A stretch of 64,000 nucleotides of DNA from Gynurincola endophyticus (GTDB taxonomy: Bacteria > Bacteroidota > Bacteroidia > Chitinophagales > Chitinophagaceae). The notes below the pieces were generated by a model. That model was given only the letters and a program-made list of their open reading frames with translations. It made no database searches and was not told where the DNA came from. Position numbers and translations under genes: made by a program. This document shows, in pieces, positions 40,218-48,822 of the stretch (the stretch's first letter is position 1; every line of letters begins with the position of its first letter). The stretch spans positions 172,812 to 236,811 of the forward strand of contig NZ_RCWL01000007.1 of NCBI RefSeq assembly GCF_003991195.1. The letters run 5' to 3'.

Positions 40218-40811
40218 ATGAAAAATATCTCTACAATTATAGCAACGATCGCATTAGCGTTAGGAATTGTGTTATTAGTATTACATTTTACCAATAAACA
40301 AGAGTTAAATAAAGTAGCAAGTGTAGTGGAGGGAGATGGTGCCGGTTTCAGAATTGCTCATTTTGATATAGATTCTTTACAAGCTCATTATGAGTATTAC
40401 AAATCTTCTTTAGAAGAAATGAAAGACAAAGAAACTGTTGCTGCTAACGAGTTACAGGATCTGAAAAACCGTTATCAACGCCGTATTAAACAATTGCAGG
40501 ATAAAGCGAACACCATGACCTACGCTGAGGGCGAAGCTGCCCAAAGAGAAGTAGCTCAGATGGATCAAAGCTACAGAACCCGCGAGTCTCAGTTAATGGA
40601 AAAATTACAAGGCGAGCAGGTTGAAATTATGAAAGAACTTCGTACACAGATTGAAGCGTATTTAGCGGAATATAATAAAGACAAAAAATTCGCTTACATC
40701 ATTTCATACGAACCAGGCTACATCGTTTATTATAAAGATAGCGTTTACGATATCACCAGCGATTTGGTTAAAGGTTTGAACACGAAGTATCCGGCTAAAC
40801 CGAAAAAATAA
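40218..40811 (+). CDS. OmpH/Skp-family periplasmic chaperone
   Basis: A 197-residue protein with an N-terminal hydrophobic segment (IIATIALALGIVLLVLHF), then the OmpH pattern: FRIAHFDIDSLQAHYEYYK, a long coiled-coil of two helices (residues 60-140), and the C-terminal DKKFAYIISYEPGYIVYYKDSVYDIT strand region. Skp-like trimers hold unfolded outer-membrane proteins in the periplasm. The N-terminal segment lacks a clear cleavage site, so it may remain membrane-anchored. Monocistronic between two terminators. Confidence 0.88.
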   Translation: MKNISTIIATIALALGIVLLVLHFTNKQELNKVASVVEGDGAGFRIAHFDIDSLQAHYEYYKSSLEEMKDKETVAANELQDLKNRYQRRIKQLQDKANTMTYAEGEAAQREVAQMDQSYRTRESQLMEKLQGEQVEIMKELRTQIEAYLAEYNKDKKFAYIISYEPGYIVYYKDSVYDITSDLVKGLNTKYPAKPKK

Positions 40812-40832
40812 TTTTAAGATACTCAATTAAAA

Positions 40833-40866
40833 CAGTCCTCAACAAGTGTTGAGGACTGTTTTTTTT
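40833..40866 (+). terminator. Terminator after ompH-like gene
   Basis: Perfect 11-bp stem CAGTCCTCAAC/GTTGAGGACTG, 4-nt loop, then a run of eight T. Confidence 0.96.
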
Positions 40867-41062
40867 ATGCGCTGCCTCCAACCCTCCATTGCATCTTGAA
40901 AACAATTTCAGAGTAGTGTTGCAACTTATAAAATCAACACAATCAATCTATTTTTAATGTGTCAGAAGCCCGCCTGTTTTTTTATTCCGCTTATCCTGAC
41001 ACTGTTTTGTTCTCTTCAAAAAATATGTATCTTCAAGGCTTAACACCCTTTTTTACATCCAT

Positions 41063-42502
41063 ATGAATGATAATTCAAAAACATTTAAACCCCAGTTAGG
41101 TTTATTTGATGCTACCATGATTGTAGCAGGTTCGATGATTGGCTCCGGTATATTTATCGTAAGTGCCGATATAGGCCGTAATGTAGGTTCTCCGGGACTG
41201 CTTTTACTGGTTTGGCTGATTACCGGTATAATGACGATTGTAGCCGCAGTAAGCTATGGTGAGCTGAGCGGAATGTTCCCTAAAGCAGGTGGCCAGTATG
41301 TTTATCTTAGAGAATCATATAATCCGTTAATGGGCTTTTTATATGGCTGGAGCTTTTTCTCCGTTATTCAAACAGCCACAATCGCAGCAGTAGGTGTTGC
41401 CTTTGCCCGTTACTCCGCTTATATTTTCCCCTCCCTCTCCGAATCTAATATCCTCTTTAGTGTAGGAAAACTGAATATATCAGCTGCACAGGTTTTTGCC
41501 ATCAGCTCGATCGTATTGCTAACTTTTATCAATACAAAAGGGGTGAAAGAAGGAAAAATAATCCAATCAACCTTTACTGTTTCTAAATTAGTTGCCCTCT
41601 TCGGCTTAACAATACTTGGTTACTTTCTTGTAGAAACCAGTTTCTGGTCTGAAAACTGGCAATTAGGATTTGCTGCCCGTCAGGACTTAGGCGTGGGTGG
41701 AGCGGGAAAAATTCCGACTGACTGGACAGAAATTGCAGGTATTACACTGGTGGGTGCAATTGCTGCAGCGATGACAGGTTCGTTATTCAGCTCAGATGCC
41801 TGGAATAATGTGACTTTCATTGCAGGTGAAATCAAAAACCCTCAGCGAAATATCGGGTTGGCATTATTTCTCGGAACTTTAATGGTCACCATTATTTATA
41901 TCGCTGCCAATTTAATGTATATCTACGTAGTACCGTTTAATGAAATTGCTTATCCACAGGATGATCGCCTGGCGATGGCCGCTGCGGAACGAATGTTTGG
42001 TGGTGATTTTGGAAAATACTTTATCGCCGTGTTAATTATGGTAGCCACTTTCGGTTGTAATAACGGATTGATTCTTGCCGGATCAAGAGTATATTATACC
42101 ATGGCGAAAGATGGTTTATTCTTCAGAAAAGCCGGCGAATTAAATAAAAATACAGTACCGGCCTGGAGCCTTTGGGTACAGTGTGTGGTAGCGTCTATAT
42201 TATGCTTAAGCGGTAGTTACGGTAATTTACTTGATATGATTTCATTTGTGGTAGTCGTATTCTACGTTTTAACGATCATAGGTATCTTTATTCTTCGTAA
42301 AAAACGCCCGGATATGCATCGCCCGTATAAAGCATTCGGTTATCCGGTATTACCTGCTATTTATATCTTGATGGGAATTAGTTTTTGTGTCTTACTTTTG
42401 ATCTTTAAAACAAAATATACCATTTGGGGACTAGGAATTATGTTATTAGGAATTCCGATCTATTATGGTGTGTTAGCAAACAAAAAGAAAAGTAATTCTT
42501 AA
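41063..42502 (+). CDS. Amino acid permease, APC superfamily
   Basis: A 479-residue, about 12-span inner-membrane transporter. TM1 contains the unwound substrate-binding motif GSMIGSGIFIVSADIG; further on, PKAGGQYVYLRESYNP and the TM6 region SLFSSDAWNNVTFIAGEIKNPQRN are typical of the APC (SLC7-like) family. Specificity cannot be read. A weak promoter (TTG at 41007-41009, 18 nt, TATCTTCA) lies upstream. The next gene starts 1 nt after the stop. Confidence 0.92.
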   Translation: MNDNSKTFKPQLGLFDATMIVAGSMIGSGIFIVSADIGRNVGSPGLLLLVWLITGIMTIVAAVSYGELSGMFPKAGGQYVYLRESYNPLMGFLYGWSFFSVIQTATIAAVGVAFARYSAYIFPSLSESNILFSVGKLNISAAQVFAISSIVLLTFINTKGVKEGKIIQSTFTVSKLVALFGLTILGYFLVETSFWSENWQLGFAARQDLGVGGAGKIPTDWTEIAGITLVGAIAAAMTGSLFSSDAWNNVTFIAGEIKNPQRNIGLALFLGTLMVTIIYIAANLMYIYVVPFNEIAYPQDDRLAMAAAERMFGGDFGKYFIAVLIMVATFGCNNGLILAGSRVYYTMAKDGLFFRKAGELNKNTVPAWSLWVQCVVASILCLSGSYGNLLDMISFVVVVFYVLTIIGIFILRKKRPDMHRPYKAFGYPVLPAIYILMGISFCVLLLIFKTKYTIWGLGIMLLGIPIYYGVLANKKKSNS

Positions 42503-42503
42503 A

Positions 42504-43499
42504 ATGAAAGGCTTCGAACTAGATCAATTATTTGAACAGTTTACCTCCATCAAAGTTGGTGTGGTGGGTGATGTGATGTTAGATACCTATTGCTGGGGAA
42601 ATGTTGAAAGAATTTCACCGGAAGCGCCCGTGCCTATTGTAGCTATTACAGGAAGAGAATTCAGAATCGGTGGTGCCGGAAACGTTGCTTTGAACCTGGC
42701 GGCATTAGGCGCACAGGTAAACATGATAACTGTTACCGGTAATGATGATGATGCTAAGACATTAGCAAAGTTGTTCGACGACAATCATATTGATACTTCT
42801 TTTTCATTGAAAGATGAAAACAGACTCACGACCAATAAAATGAGAGTGATCAGCAGAAATCAGCAGATGATGCGCCTTGATACCGAAATAACGAATGATC
42901 TTTCTGCCGAACTTGAGTTATTGTTTCTCGAAAAAATAGAACAATATCTGCAGACCGTTCAACCGCACGTTCTGATTTTTGAAGATTATAATAAAGGAGT
43001 ACTAACACAGAAAGTGATTGAGTCAACCATTTCATTGTGCAAAAAATATGATGTACTGACTGCTGTGGATCCTAAAAAGAAAAACTTCTTCAGTTATCAG
43101 GATGTAACCATTTTCAAACCGAATCTGAAAGAGGTGAAGGAAGGCTTGAATATTGCACTTGACAAAATTGATTTACCATCGATGGAAACGGTACATGAAC
43201 AGTTAAGAGATAAATTGAATCATCAGATTTCGTTTATCACACTTTCAGAAAAAGGCGTGTTCTATCAATGCCCTGATAAAAGTGCCCTGATTCCTTCGCA
43301 TATCAGAAACATTGCAGATGTATCAGGTGCCGGAGATACAGTGATTGCAGTAGCATCATTAGTATATGCTACCACCAGAAATGAGTTGTTGATGGCTAAA
43401 ATGGCTAATATCGCCGGAGGATTAGTTTGTGAGGAAGTAGGCACGGCAGCGATAAAAAAATCTGTTTTGTTAGAAGAATGTAAATTGTTATTAGCTTAA
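42504..43499 (+). CDS. rfaE1: D-glycero-beta-D-manno-heptose-7-phosphate kinase
   Basis: A 331-residue PfkB/ribokinase-type enzyme corresponding to the kinase half of HldE; the nucleotidyltransferase half is absent. Signatures: GVVGDVMLDTYCWGNVERISPEAPVPI at the N-terminus, RIGGAGNVALNLAALG, the ATP-site HVLIFEDYNKGVL, and the catalytic Asp in DVSGAGDTVIAVA. It phosphorylates heptose-7-phosphate at C1 for ADP-heptose synthesis (LPS core). Tightly coupled to the upstream permease. Confidence 0.9.
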   Translation: MKGFELDQLFEQFTSIKVGVVGDVMLDTYCWGNVERISPEAPVPIVAITGREFRIGGAGNVALNLAALGAQVNMITVTGNDDDAKTLAKLFDDNHIDTSFSLKDENRLTTNKMRVISRNQQMMRLDTEITNDLSAELELLFLEKIEQYLQTVQPHVLIFEDYNKGVLTQKVIESTISLCKKYDVLTAVDPKKKNFFSYQDVTIFKPNLKEVKEGLNIALDKIDLPSMETVHEQLRDKLNHQISFITLSEKGVFYQCPDKSALIPSHIRNIADVSGAGDTVIAVASLVYATTRNELLMAKMANIAGGLVCEEVGTAAIKKSVLLEECKLLLA

Positions 43500-43590
43500 C
43501 AGGTAAAGTGTTATGAGTTGAAAATTAACAGTTTATTCAGGTGATTGAGCAGAATGGAAAAATATCGTATATTTTATAGATAGAGAGATT

Positions 43591-43630
43591 AAAAAAGTGG
43601 CCTCTGACAAAGTTGGGGGCCACTTTTTTA
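43591..43630 (+). terminator. Terminator after rfaE1
   Basis: 12-bp stem AAAAAAGTGGCC/GGCCACTTTTTT with a 15-nt loop. It overlaps the spurious N-terminal extension of the next ORF, supporting the later start. Confidence 0.92.
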
Positions 43631-43662
43631 TTAATTGGCATTCTCTTGGATATAGAAAATAT

Positions 43663-44538
43663 ATGAACAGTGCATTACAACATACGATATCGCAGTATCT
43701 ATGTATGTATACAAAACATTATTATCCGTTTCAGGTAATACCGGTAAGAGGAGGTTCGATTAACGATGCGTACGGAATACAATATGGAAAGGATAGGTTT
43801 TTTTGTAAAATAAATGACCGGGATACTTTGCCTGATCTTTTCAGAAAAGAAGCGAAAGGGCTGGAGTATATTTCCATGACAAAAAAAATCCGGGTACCTG
43901 CAATAATTGATGTGTTATATACGGAAACTCATCAGATTTTTTTGATGGAGTGGATAGATACGACAACGCCCACCGGGCTGAGTTGGGAAAAGCTGGCCCT
44001 TCAGCTGGCGGGCTTACACAATTGTACGTTCCCGAATTTCGGTTGGTTCGAAGATAATTATATGGGTAATATGGAACAGCGTAATCAGCAGATGAGTACG
44101 TGGTCGAATTTTTTTATTGAATGCCGGTTAGTGCCTCAGATGAAAATCGGGTATGACCAGGATTTGTTAGAGAAAAAAGACTTGTTAGGTTTACAGCGGC
44201 TGTTCAACCGTTTGCCTGATATCTATCCTCACACGCAACCACAGCTCGTTCACGGCGATCTATGGCATGGGAACATCCTTTTTGACCTGAAAGGAGATCC
44301 GGTGCTGATTGACCCTGCTATTCATTATGGGCATGCTGCGGCAGATTTAGGCCTGACACAGCTGTTCGGAGGAGTTGATTCAAGATTTTATGATGTTTAT
44401 ACCAGTGAAGCGGACGTAGCACCTAATTATCGTGAACAATGGGAAATAGCAAATCTTTATCCATTGTTAATGCATTTAAACTTATTCGGAAAATCGTATT
44501 ATTCCGGCATCGCCGATACAATTCACAGCTTTGTTTAA
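43663..44538 (+). CDS. Fructosamine kinase family protein
   Basis: A 291-residue aminoglycoside-phosphotransferase-fold kinase: PVRGGSINDAYGIQYG (P-loop-like), the Lys in FFCKIND, the catalytic loop LVHGDLWHGNILFD, the metal-binding VLIDPAIHYGHAAADLGLTQLFGG. The segment LHNCTFPNFGWFEDNYMGN is typical of fructosamine-3-kinase homologues, which phosphorylate protein-bound ketoamines to reverse glycation. The longer frame starting at 43597 runs through a terminator and is rejected. Confidence 0.87.
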   Translation: MNSALQHTISQYLCMYTKHYYPFQVIPVRGGSINDAYGIQYGKDRFFCKINDRDTLPDLFRKEAKGLEYISMTKKIRVPAIIDVLYTETHQIFLMEWIDTTTPTGLSWEKLALQLAGLHNCTFPNFGWFEDNYMGNMEQRNQQMSTWSNFFIECRLVPQMKIGYDQDLLEKKDLLGLQRLFNRLPDIYPHTQPQLVHGDLWHGNILFDLKGDPVLIDPAIHYGHAAADLGLTQLFGGVDSRFYDVYTSEADVAPNYREQWEIANLYPLLMHLNLFGKSYYSGIADTIHSFV

Positions 44539-44597
44539 CGTTTACAAAGAATAAGTTCGAAAAATGTCTTAATATTATAGCCTGATTTTATTTGAAT

Positions 44598-45503
44598 ATG
44601 CTGTCTATCACGATTTTAGGAAATAATAGTGCTATACCCACACACGATCGTCATCCGACGGCGCAGGTATTGAATATTGGTGAACAGCAAATTTTAATTG
44701 ACTGCGGTGAAAACACACAGGTTCAACTAACCAGGTATAAAATCCGTTGGAGTAAGATCAACTATATTTTTATTTCTCATCTTCACGGTGACCACTATTT
44801 CGGTTTACCGGGTCTCATTAATTCAATGGGCTTGTTTCAACGCGAAACACCTTTACATATTTACGCTCCGGCCACTTTAAAGCCGATTCTGGATCTTATT
44901 CTCGAAGCGGGAAATACCATCTTACCATTTCCGTTACACTTTCATGCGATTGAACATGCCGGTGAGTTGTTAAGAACAGAAAAATTTATCGTAAAATGTT
45001 TTCCTACCAAACATAGAATTCCCTGTTGGGGATTTTGTTTCGAAGAAGTGAAAGCACCGCGGAAATTAAATCCGGAAGCAGCCATTGCAAAAGGAATTCC
45101 GGCTGCCTATTACAGTAAGTTGGTAATGGGAGAAGATTATACGACCAAATCAGGTGAGGTGATCAAAAATGAAACAGTAACTTTTCCCGGTACGGCTCCA
45201 AAATCATATGCCTATACTGCTGATACATTATATGACGAAGAGTTAATTCAACATATTCAGGGAGTGGATATTCTGTATCATGAAACCACTTATCTGAAAG
45301 ATTTATCGGAAAGAGCCCGTTCAAGATTTCATTCTACCACACACGAAGCGGCACAAATTGCTTTGAAAGCAAATGTCGGTAAATTAATTATCGGGCATTT
45401 CAGTTCTAAATATACAGAGCTGGAACCATTTGAAGCAGAAGCGCGGGAAGTATTTGAACAAACGGAAATTGCTCGTGAAGGAGCTGTGTTTTCTGTAAAA
45501 TAA
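44598..45503 (+). CDS. rnz: Ribonuclease Z (tRNA 3' endonuclease)
   Basis: A 301-residue metallo-beta-lactamase-fold nuclease. It has LGNNSAIPTHDRHPTAQVL, the metal motif SHLHGDHYFGLPGL (HxHxDH), the exosite region, YAYTADTLYDEE, ILYHETTYLKD and HSTTHEAAQIALKA with IGHFSSKY near the end. It removes 3' trailers from tRNA precursors. This suits a genome whose tRNA genes here do not encode CCA. An in-frame TTG two codons earlier is ignored. Confidence 0.96.
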   Translation: MLSITILGNNSAIPTHDRHPTAQVLNIGEQQILIDCGENTQVQLTRYKIRWSKINYIFISHLHGDHYFGLPGLINSMGLFQRETPLHIYAPATLKPILDLILEAGNTILPFPLHFHAIEHAGELLRTEKFIVKCFPTKHRIPCWGFCFEEVKAPRKLNPEAAIAKGIPAAYYSKLVMGEDYTTKSGEVIKNETVTFPGTAPKSYAYTADTLYDEELIQHIQGVDILYHETTYLKDLSERARSRFHSTTHEAAQIALKANVGKLIIGHFSSKYTELEPFEAEAREVFEQTEIAREGAVFSVK

Positions 45504-45558
45504 CAATACCCTTTTCTCTTTTTCCTTAGTAATCATTCAGTGTCAAACGGTAGAAAAA

Positions 45559-45594
45559 CCGTATAACCGTACTATTGAATGAACAGTTATACGG
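45559..45594. other. Hairpin between convergent rnz and dapA
   Basis: CCGTATAAC/GTTATACGG, 9-bp stem with an 18-nt loop. No T-run on either side, so a terminator role is uncertain. Confidence 0.4.
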
Positions 45595-45614
45595 ATCTAT
45601 TTCACCATCTTCTT

Positions 45615-46505
45615 TTATGCCGGTTGATGCACTTCCAGGTAAGCTTTAATTCTTTGATGCACACCTTCGCTTAAAGGAACCATCGGCAATCTTAATTCAT
45701 TTTGCAAAATTCCCTGCTCGAATAAGAATGCTTTGATACCTGCCGGATTATTTTCTTCAAACATCAAATCGTAAGCTTCTAAAAGTGGATTGTTTAACTG
45801 TAATGCCTGTGTTGCATTTCCTTCAAGGGCAGCCCGAACCATATCGCTGAATTGTTTAGGAAAAGCATTGCCTGCAACGGTAATGACTCCATCCATACCA
45901 CATAGAATTTGAGGTAAGCAGAGTCCGTCATCGCCGCTTACAACCAGAAAATCATCGGCACGGTCTTTCAGGATAGCGAGCGCCTGCATCATATTATCAC
46001 TGGCTTCTTTGATACCGGCGATATTGGCGTGGTTAGCCAGACGTAAGGTGGTAGCAGCTGTCATGTTTCTTCCTGTTCTTCCGGGTACGTTGTATAATAA
46101 AACCGGTTTAGGAGAAGCATCAGCAATCGCTGCATAGTGTTGATAAATTCCTTCCTGTGATGGTTTGTTATAGTAAGGGCTTGCGCTTAAAATTGCTGTA
46201 GCCTGGTCAAGTGGTAATGAATTTAATTCTTCAATAACCGCTTGGGTATTAAATCCGCCTACTCCTACAACAACGGGTACGCGATGATTCACGGCTTTAT
46301 AGGTAAATAGAATGATATCGCTCTTTTCCTGTTTAGAAAGAGTAGGGGTTTCGCCGGTAGTTCCGAGCGTTACTACGTATTCTACTCCATTAGAAATAAC
46401 TTCCTGAATTAATTGATCCAATGCCGGGTAATCAATATTTCCGGTTGAATCAAATGGTGTTACCAGTGCTACACCTGTTCCTCTAAGCGTTTGTCTGAGC
46501 GACAT
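45615..46505 (-). CDS. dapA: 4-hydroxy-tetrahydrodipicolinate synthase
   Basis: A 296-residue TIM-barrel aldolase that condenses pyruvate with aspartate semialdehyde, the first committed step to lysine and diaminopimelate. Motifs: GTGVALVTPF, TLGTTGETPTLSKQEK (Thr pair), the catalytic Tyr in VLLYNVPGRTG, the Schiff-base Lys in IAGIKEASDN, and VSGDDGLCLPQILCGMDGVI. The start MSLRQTLRG at 46505 is chosen over an in-frame codon at 46553 that lies inside the leader terminator. Expression is probably controlled by a lysine-codon attenuator upstream. Confidence 0.97.
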   Translation of the reverse strand: MSLRQTLRGTGVALVTPFDSTGNIDYPALDQLIQEVISNGVEYVVTLGTTGETPTLSKQEKSDIILFTYKAVNHRVPVVVGVGGFNTQAVIEELNSLPLDQATAILSASPYYNKPSQEGIYQHYAAIADASPKPVLLYNVPGRTGRNMTAATTLRLANHANIAGIKEASDNMMQALAILKDRADDFLVVSGDDGLCLPQILCGMDGVITVAGNAFPKQFSDMVRAALEGNATQALQLNNPLLEAYDLMFEENNPAGIKAFLFEQGILQNELRLPMVPLSEGVHQRIKAYLEVHQPA

Positions 46506-46533
46506 TTGTTTTTTTAATTTAGTATGGTGAAAT

Positions 46534-46564
46534 AAAAAAAAGACCTTCCACACTGGGAAGGTCT
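46534..46564 (-). terminator. Attenuator terminator in the dapA leader
   Basis: On the minus strand AGACCTTCC/GGAAGGTCT (9 bp, 6-nt loop) is followed by a T-run, 28 nt before the dapA ATG. Its 5' arm can alternatively pair with GGAAGGT at 46606-46612 at the end of the leader peptide gene. Confidence 0.85.
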
Positions 46565-46602
46565 CAATAAGTTTATGTGATTTGGAAACACATACAAAGT
46601 TC

Positions 46603-46665
46603 TTAACCTTCCTGCAATATGGAACGCTTCTTAGATACCTTGTTGTATTTCTTTATCATTGTCAT
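46603..46665 (-). CDS. Lysine-rich leader peptide of dapA
   Basis: A 20-codon ORF, MTMIKKYNKVSKKRSILQEG, containing five Lys codons (residues 5, 6, 9, 12, 13) and one Arg, ending 98 nt before the dapA start. Its last two sense codons (GAA GGT) contain most of GGAAGGT, the strand that can pair with the 5' arm of the downstream terminator. Stalling at Lys codons would free this strand and form an antiterminator. Reaching the stop codon would cover it and allow termination. This is the logic of ribosome-mediated attenuation for a lysine biosynthetic gene. It is too short for ordinary gene callers. Confidence 0.75.
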   Translation of the reverse strand: MTMIKKYNKVSKKRSILQEG

Positions 46666-46775
46666 GCGACGAAATTAATTATCATTTTTTTTGCAACCAA
46701 AAAAAAAGAAAAATATTTTTTGAGTGGGGGTGGATGCAGAATCTTGCAAAAAGAGGACGAATGAGTAGAAACGTA

Positions 46776-46810
46776 CAAAAATAACCCCGACAGAGTAAAT
46801 GTCGGGGTTA
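46776..46810 (-). terminator. Terminator after accA
   Basis: 11-bp stem TAACCCCGACA/TGTCGGGGTTA, followed on the minus strand by TTTTTG. Confidence 0.9.
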
Positions 46811-46817
46811 GAATATG

Positions 46818-47795
46818 TTAAGCGTTTACTTCGTCCCAGAATCCCATTTTGTTGTACTTTTCGATTCTTTGCCCGACTCTTTGGTCGGCAGGGATTTGTT
46901 GTAAATCTCTGAGTGTTTTTATCAGGTATGATTTCAGGTTATCAGCAGCTTCCTGGTAATCCCAGTGTGCGCCGCCCAGCGGTTCTGGAACCACTTCATC
47001 GATCAGCCCGAAATCTTTCATATAGTCGGAAGTCAGTTTTAATTGCTCGGCAGCAATTTCTTTCTGAGCCCAGCTTCTCCAAAGGATAGAAGAGCAGTTT
47101 TCGGGAGAAATAACGGTGTACCATGCATTTTGTAACATGAATACTCTGTCTCCAACGCCGATTCCTAATGCGCCACCTGAAGCACCTTCACCGATGATTA
47201 CACAAATTACAGGAACCTTTAAGCGCATCATTTCATAAATGTTACGGGCGATGGCTTCGCCTTGTCCGCGTTCTTCTGCTTCCAGACCAGGATAAGCGCC
47301 CGGCGTATCAATAAGTGTAACGATCGGTTTGTTGAACTTTTCGGCAAGTTTCATCAAACGAAGTGCTTTTCTATAGCCTTCCGGATTGGCCATCCCGAAG
47401 TTTCTCATTTGACGGGCCTTGGTGTTGATCCCTTTTTGCTGGCCGATAAACATCACAGACATTCCGTCTAAATTAGCGAAACCTCCCACCATTGCTTTAT
47501 CATCCTTTACATTACGGTCTCCGTACAGTTCCACAAAATCTGTGGTCATTTTCTCAATGTACTTGAGTGTATAAGGACGATCAGGATGTCTGCTTAATTG
47601 TACTTTTTGCCAAGGGGTCAGGTTTAACGTAATATCACGACGGGTTTCAATCACTCTTTGCTCCAGTTCCCGGATGGTGTCAGAAAGATCCACCTTGCTT
47701 TTCTCGGCCTTGGTCTTAAATTCCTCAATATGTTCGAAAAGGTCTTTAATAGGTTTTTCAAACTCAAGGAATTGACGGTTTTTATCTTGCGGCAT
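46818..47795 (-). CDS. accA: Acetyl-CoA carboxylase carboxyltransferase subunit alpha
   Basis: A 325-residue subunit that, with AccD, transfers CO2 from carboxybiotin to acetyl-CoA, making malonyl-CoA for fatty acid synthesis. Visible features: [95 protein letters not shown] and [21 protein letters not shown]. The start [10 protein letters not shown] at 47795 fits relatives better than the longer frame from 47834. Confidence 0.97.
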   Translation of the reverse strand: MPQDKNRQFLEFEKPIKDLFEHIEEFKTKAEKSKVDLSDTIRELEQRVIETRRDITLNLTPWQKVQLSRHPDRPYTLKYIEKMTTDFVELYGDRNVKDDKAMVGGFANLDGMSVMFIGQQKGINTKARQMRNFGMANPEGYRKALRLMKLAEKFNKPIVTLIDTPGAYPGLEAEERGQGEAIARNIYEMMRLKVPVICVIIGEGASGGALGIGVGDRVFMLQNAWYTVISPENCSSILWRSWAQKEIAAEQLKLTSDYMKDFGLIDEVVPEPLGGAHWDYQEAADNLKSYLIKTLRDLQQIPADQRVGQRIEKYNKMGFWDEVNA

Positions 47796-47961
47796 AGTCA
47801 ATAAAATGAATAAGTTTGTAAAAATAAGGATCACGGGGTTTTTTACCCAAAAAACTTGAAAAATCAGTGCTTCTTATTTTCGGGCGGTAAAAGTAGTAAT
47901 AACTTTCAACTTTTACATCTATTAGAAAATCAATACTTAGCGAAAAAAATATTGAAGATTA

Positions 47962-47992
47962 TTTGGTAGGAATCATTTTTTCTCTATCTTTG
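47962..47992 (+). promoter_or_regulatory. tRNA-Asp promoter
   Basis: TTTG 47962-47965, 19-nt spacer, TATCTTTG 47985-47992, then CAATCCCAA. Confidence 0.85.
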
Positions 47993-48046
47993 CAATCCCA
48001 AAACACGGTAATAGTGTTGACGGTTCAGGGTCGAAAGACTCATATT

Positions 48047-48120
48047 GGATCGGTAGTTCAGTTGGTTAGAATGCCGCCCTGTCACGGCGGAGGTCGCGGG
48101 TTCGAGTCCCGTCCGGTCCG
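48047..48120 (+). tRNA. tRNA-Asp (anticodon GTC)
   Basis: 74 nt. Acceptor GGATCGG/CCGGTCC, anticodon GTC in ccgccctGTCacggcgg, T-arm GCGGG-TTCGAGT-CCCGT, discriminator G. CCA not encoded. Confidence 0.97.
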
Positions 48121-48121
48121 C

Positions 48122-48153
48122 AAAAGCCCCAAGCTAAACGCTTGGGGCTTTTT
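48122..48153 (+). terminator. Terminator after tRNA-Asp
   Basis: 13-bp stem AAAAGCCCCAAGC/GCTTGGGGCTTTT with a TAAAC loop, ending in T5. Confidence 0.95.
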
Positions 48154-48293
48154 GTTTTATTATTTTTCTGCAGCCCGGATATCCCTGATTCATTAAAACA
48201 TAGCCCATTGTCCGGATAATCTTTTTACTGCAAGTTCATCTAATCCTATGCTGATTTACGTATAATAATAAATCAGTAATTACTCCTCTCCCC

Positions 48294-48310
48294 GGACCTC
48301 GAAGAGGTCC
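48294..48310. repeat. Hairpin flanking the transposase remnant (left)
   Basis: GGACCTC-GAA-GAGGTCC, a 7-bp perfect stem 28 nt before the transposase ATG. IS200/REP-type transposases use hairpins at element ends. Confidence 0.55.
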
Positions 48311-48338
48311 AACATTTATAGACGTATAAAATAAAAAC

Positions 48339-48800
48339 ATGGCAGGAACATTTTCACAAATTTATATTCAGGTGGTTTTTGCAGTTAAAAACAGAAAGGC
48401 ATTAATACATGCCACATGAGAAAATGAATTATATAAATATATTACGGGTATTGTCAGCAACAAAGGGCAGAAGATGTTAGCAATTAATGGTATGCCTGAT
48501 CATATTCATTTTTTAATTGGAATGAAACCAAATTGCTGTTTGTGTGACCTTGTTAGAGAAATCAAAAAATCATCTGATTCTTATATTAAAGAGCAAGGTT
48601 TTGCAAAAGGTAAATTTCAATGACAACAGGGGTATGGAGCGTTTTCTTACAGCCATTCTGCTTTAAATAATGTAATCCGTTATATAAAAAATCAAAAAGA
48701 ACACCATCAAAAAGAATCATTCAAACAGGAGTATAAGAGTGTTCTGAAAGAGTATCAGATTGACTATAAAGAAGAGTATCTATTTGATGATCTTTTATAA
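48339..48800 (+). pseudogene. IS200/REP-associated Y1 transposase, inactivated by two stops
   Basis: Reading through two in-frame TGA codons (48417-48419 and 48621-48623) gives a 153-residue single-domain HUH/Y1 transposase: GTFSQIYIQVVFAVKNRKALI, then the HUH motif in GMPDHIHFLIGM, FQ-stop-QQGYGAFSYSHSALNNVIRYIKNQ and the ending YLFDDLL. Both stops sit where this family has Trp, so each is probably a TGG to TGA change. No other frame disruption is seen, so decay looks recent. It lies just downstream of tRNA-Asp. Confidence 0.85.
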
Positions 48801-48805
48801 ATGTT

Positions 48806-48822
48806 TAATCCCTTCGGGATTA
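48806..48822. repeat. Hairpin flanking the transposase remnant (right)
   Basis: TAATCCC-TTC-GGGATTA, a 7-bp stem 5 nt after the transposase stop. Its second half CCTTCGGGATTA recurs at 48859-48870. Confidence 0.55.

Noticed and set aside
23061..40973. GTGTCAGAAGCCCGC present at both about 23061 and 40959
   Set aside because: One shared 15-mer pair is expected by chance in 64 kb. Flanks do not align and no third copy was seen.
43597..43662. N-terminal extension of the fructosamine-kinase-like ORF
   Set aside because: It is encoded by the rfaE1 terminator hairpin; the ATG at 43663 begins the conserved domain.
48339..48800. UGA recoded as tryptophan
   Set aside because: Functional genes in the window (lacI, btuB, the ECF sigma factor) terminate at TGA, and all other Trp codons are TGG.
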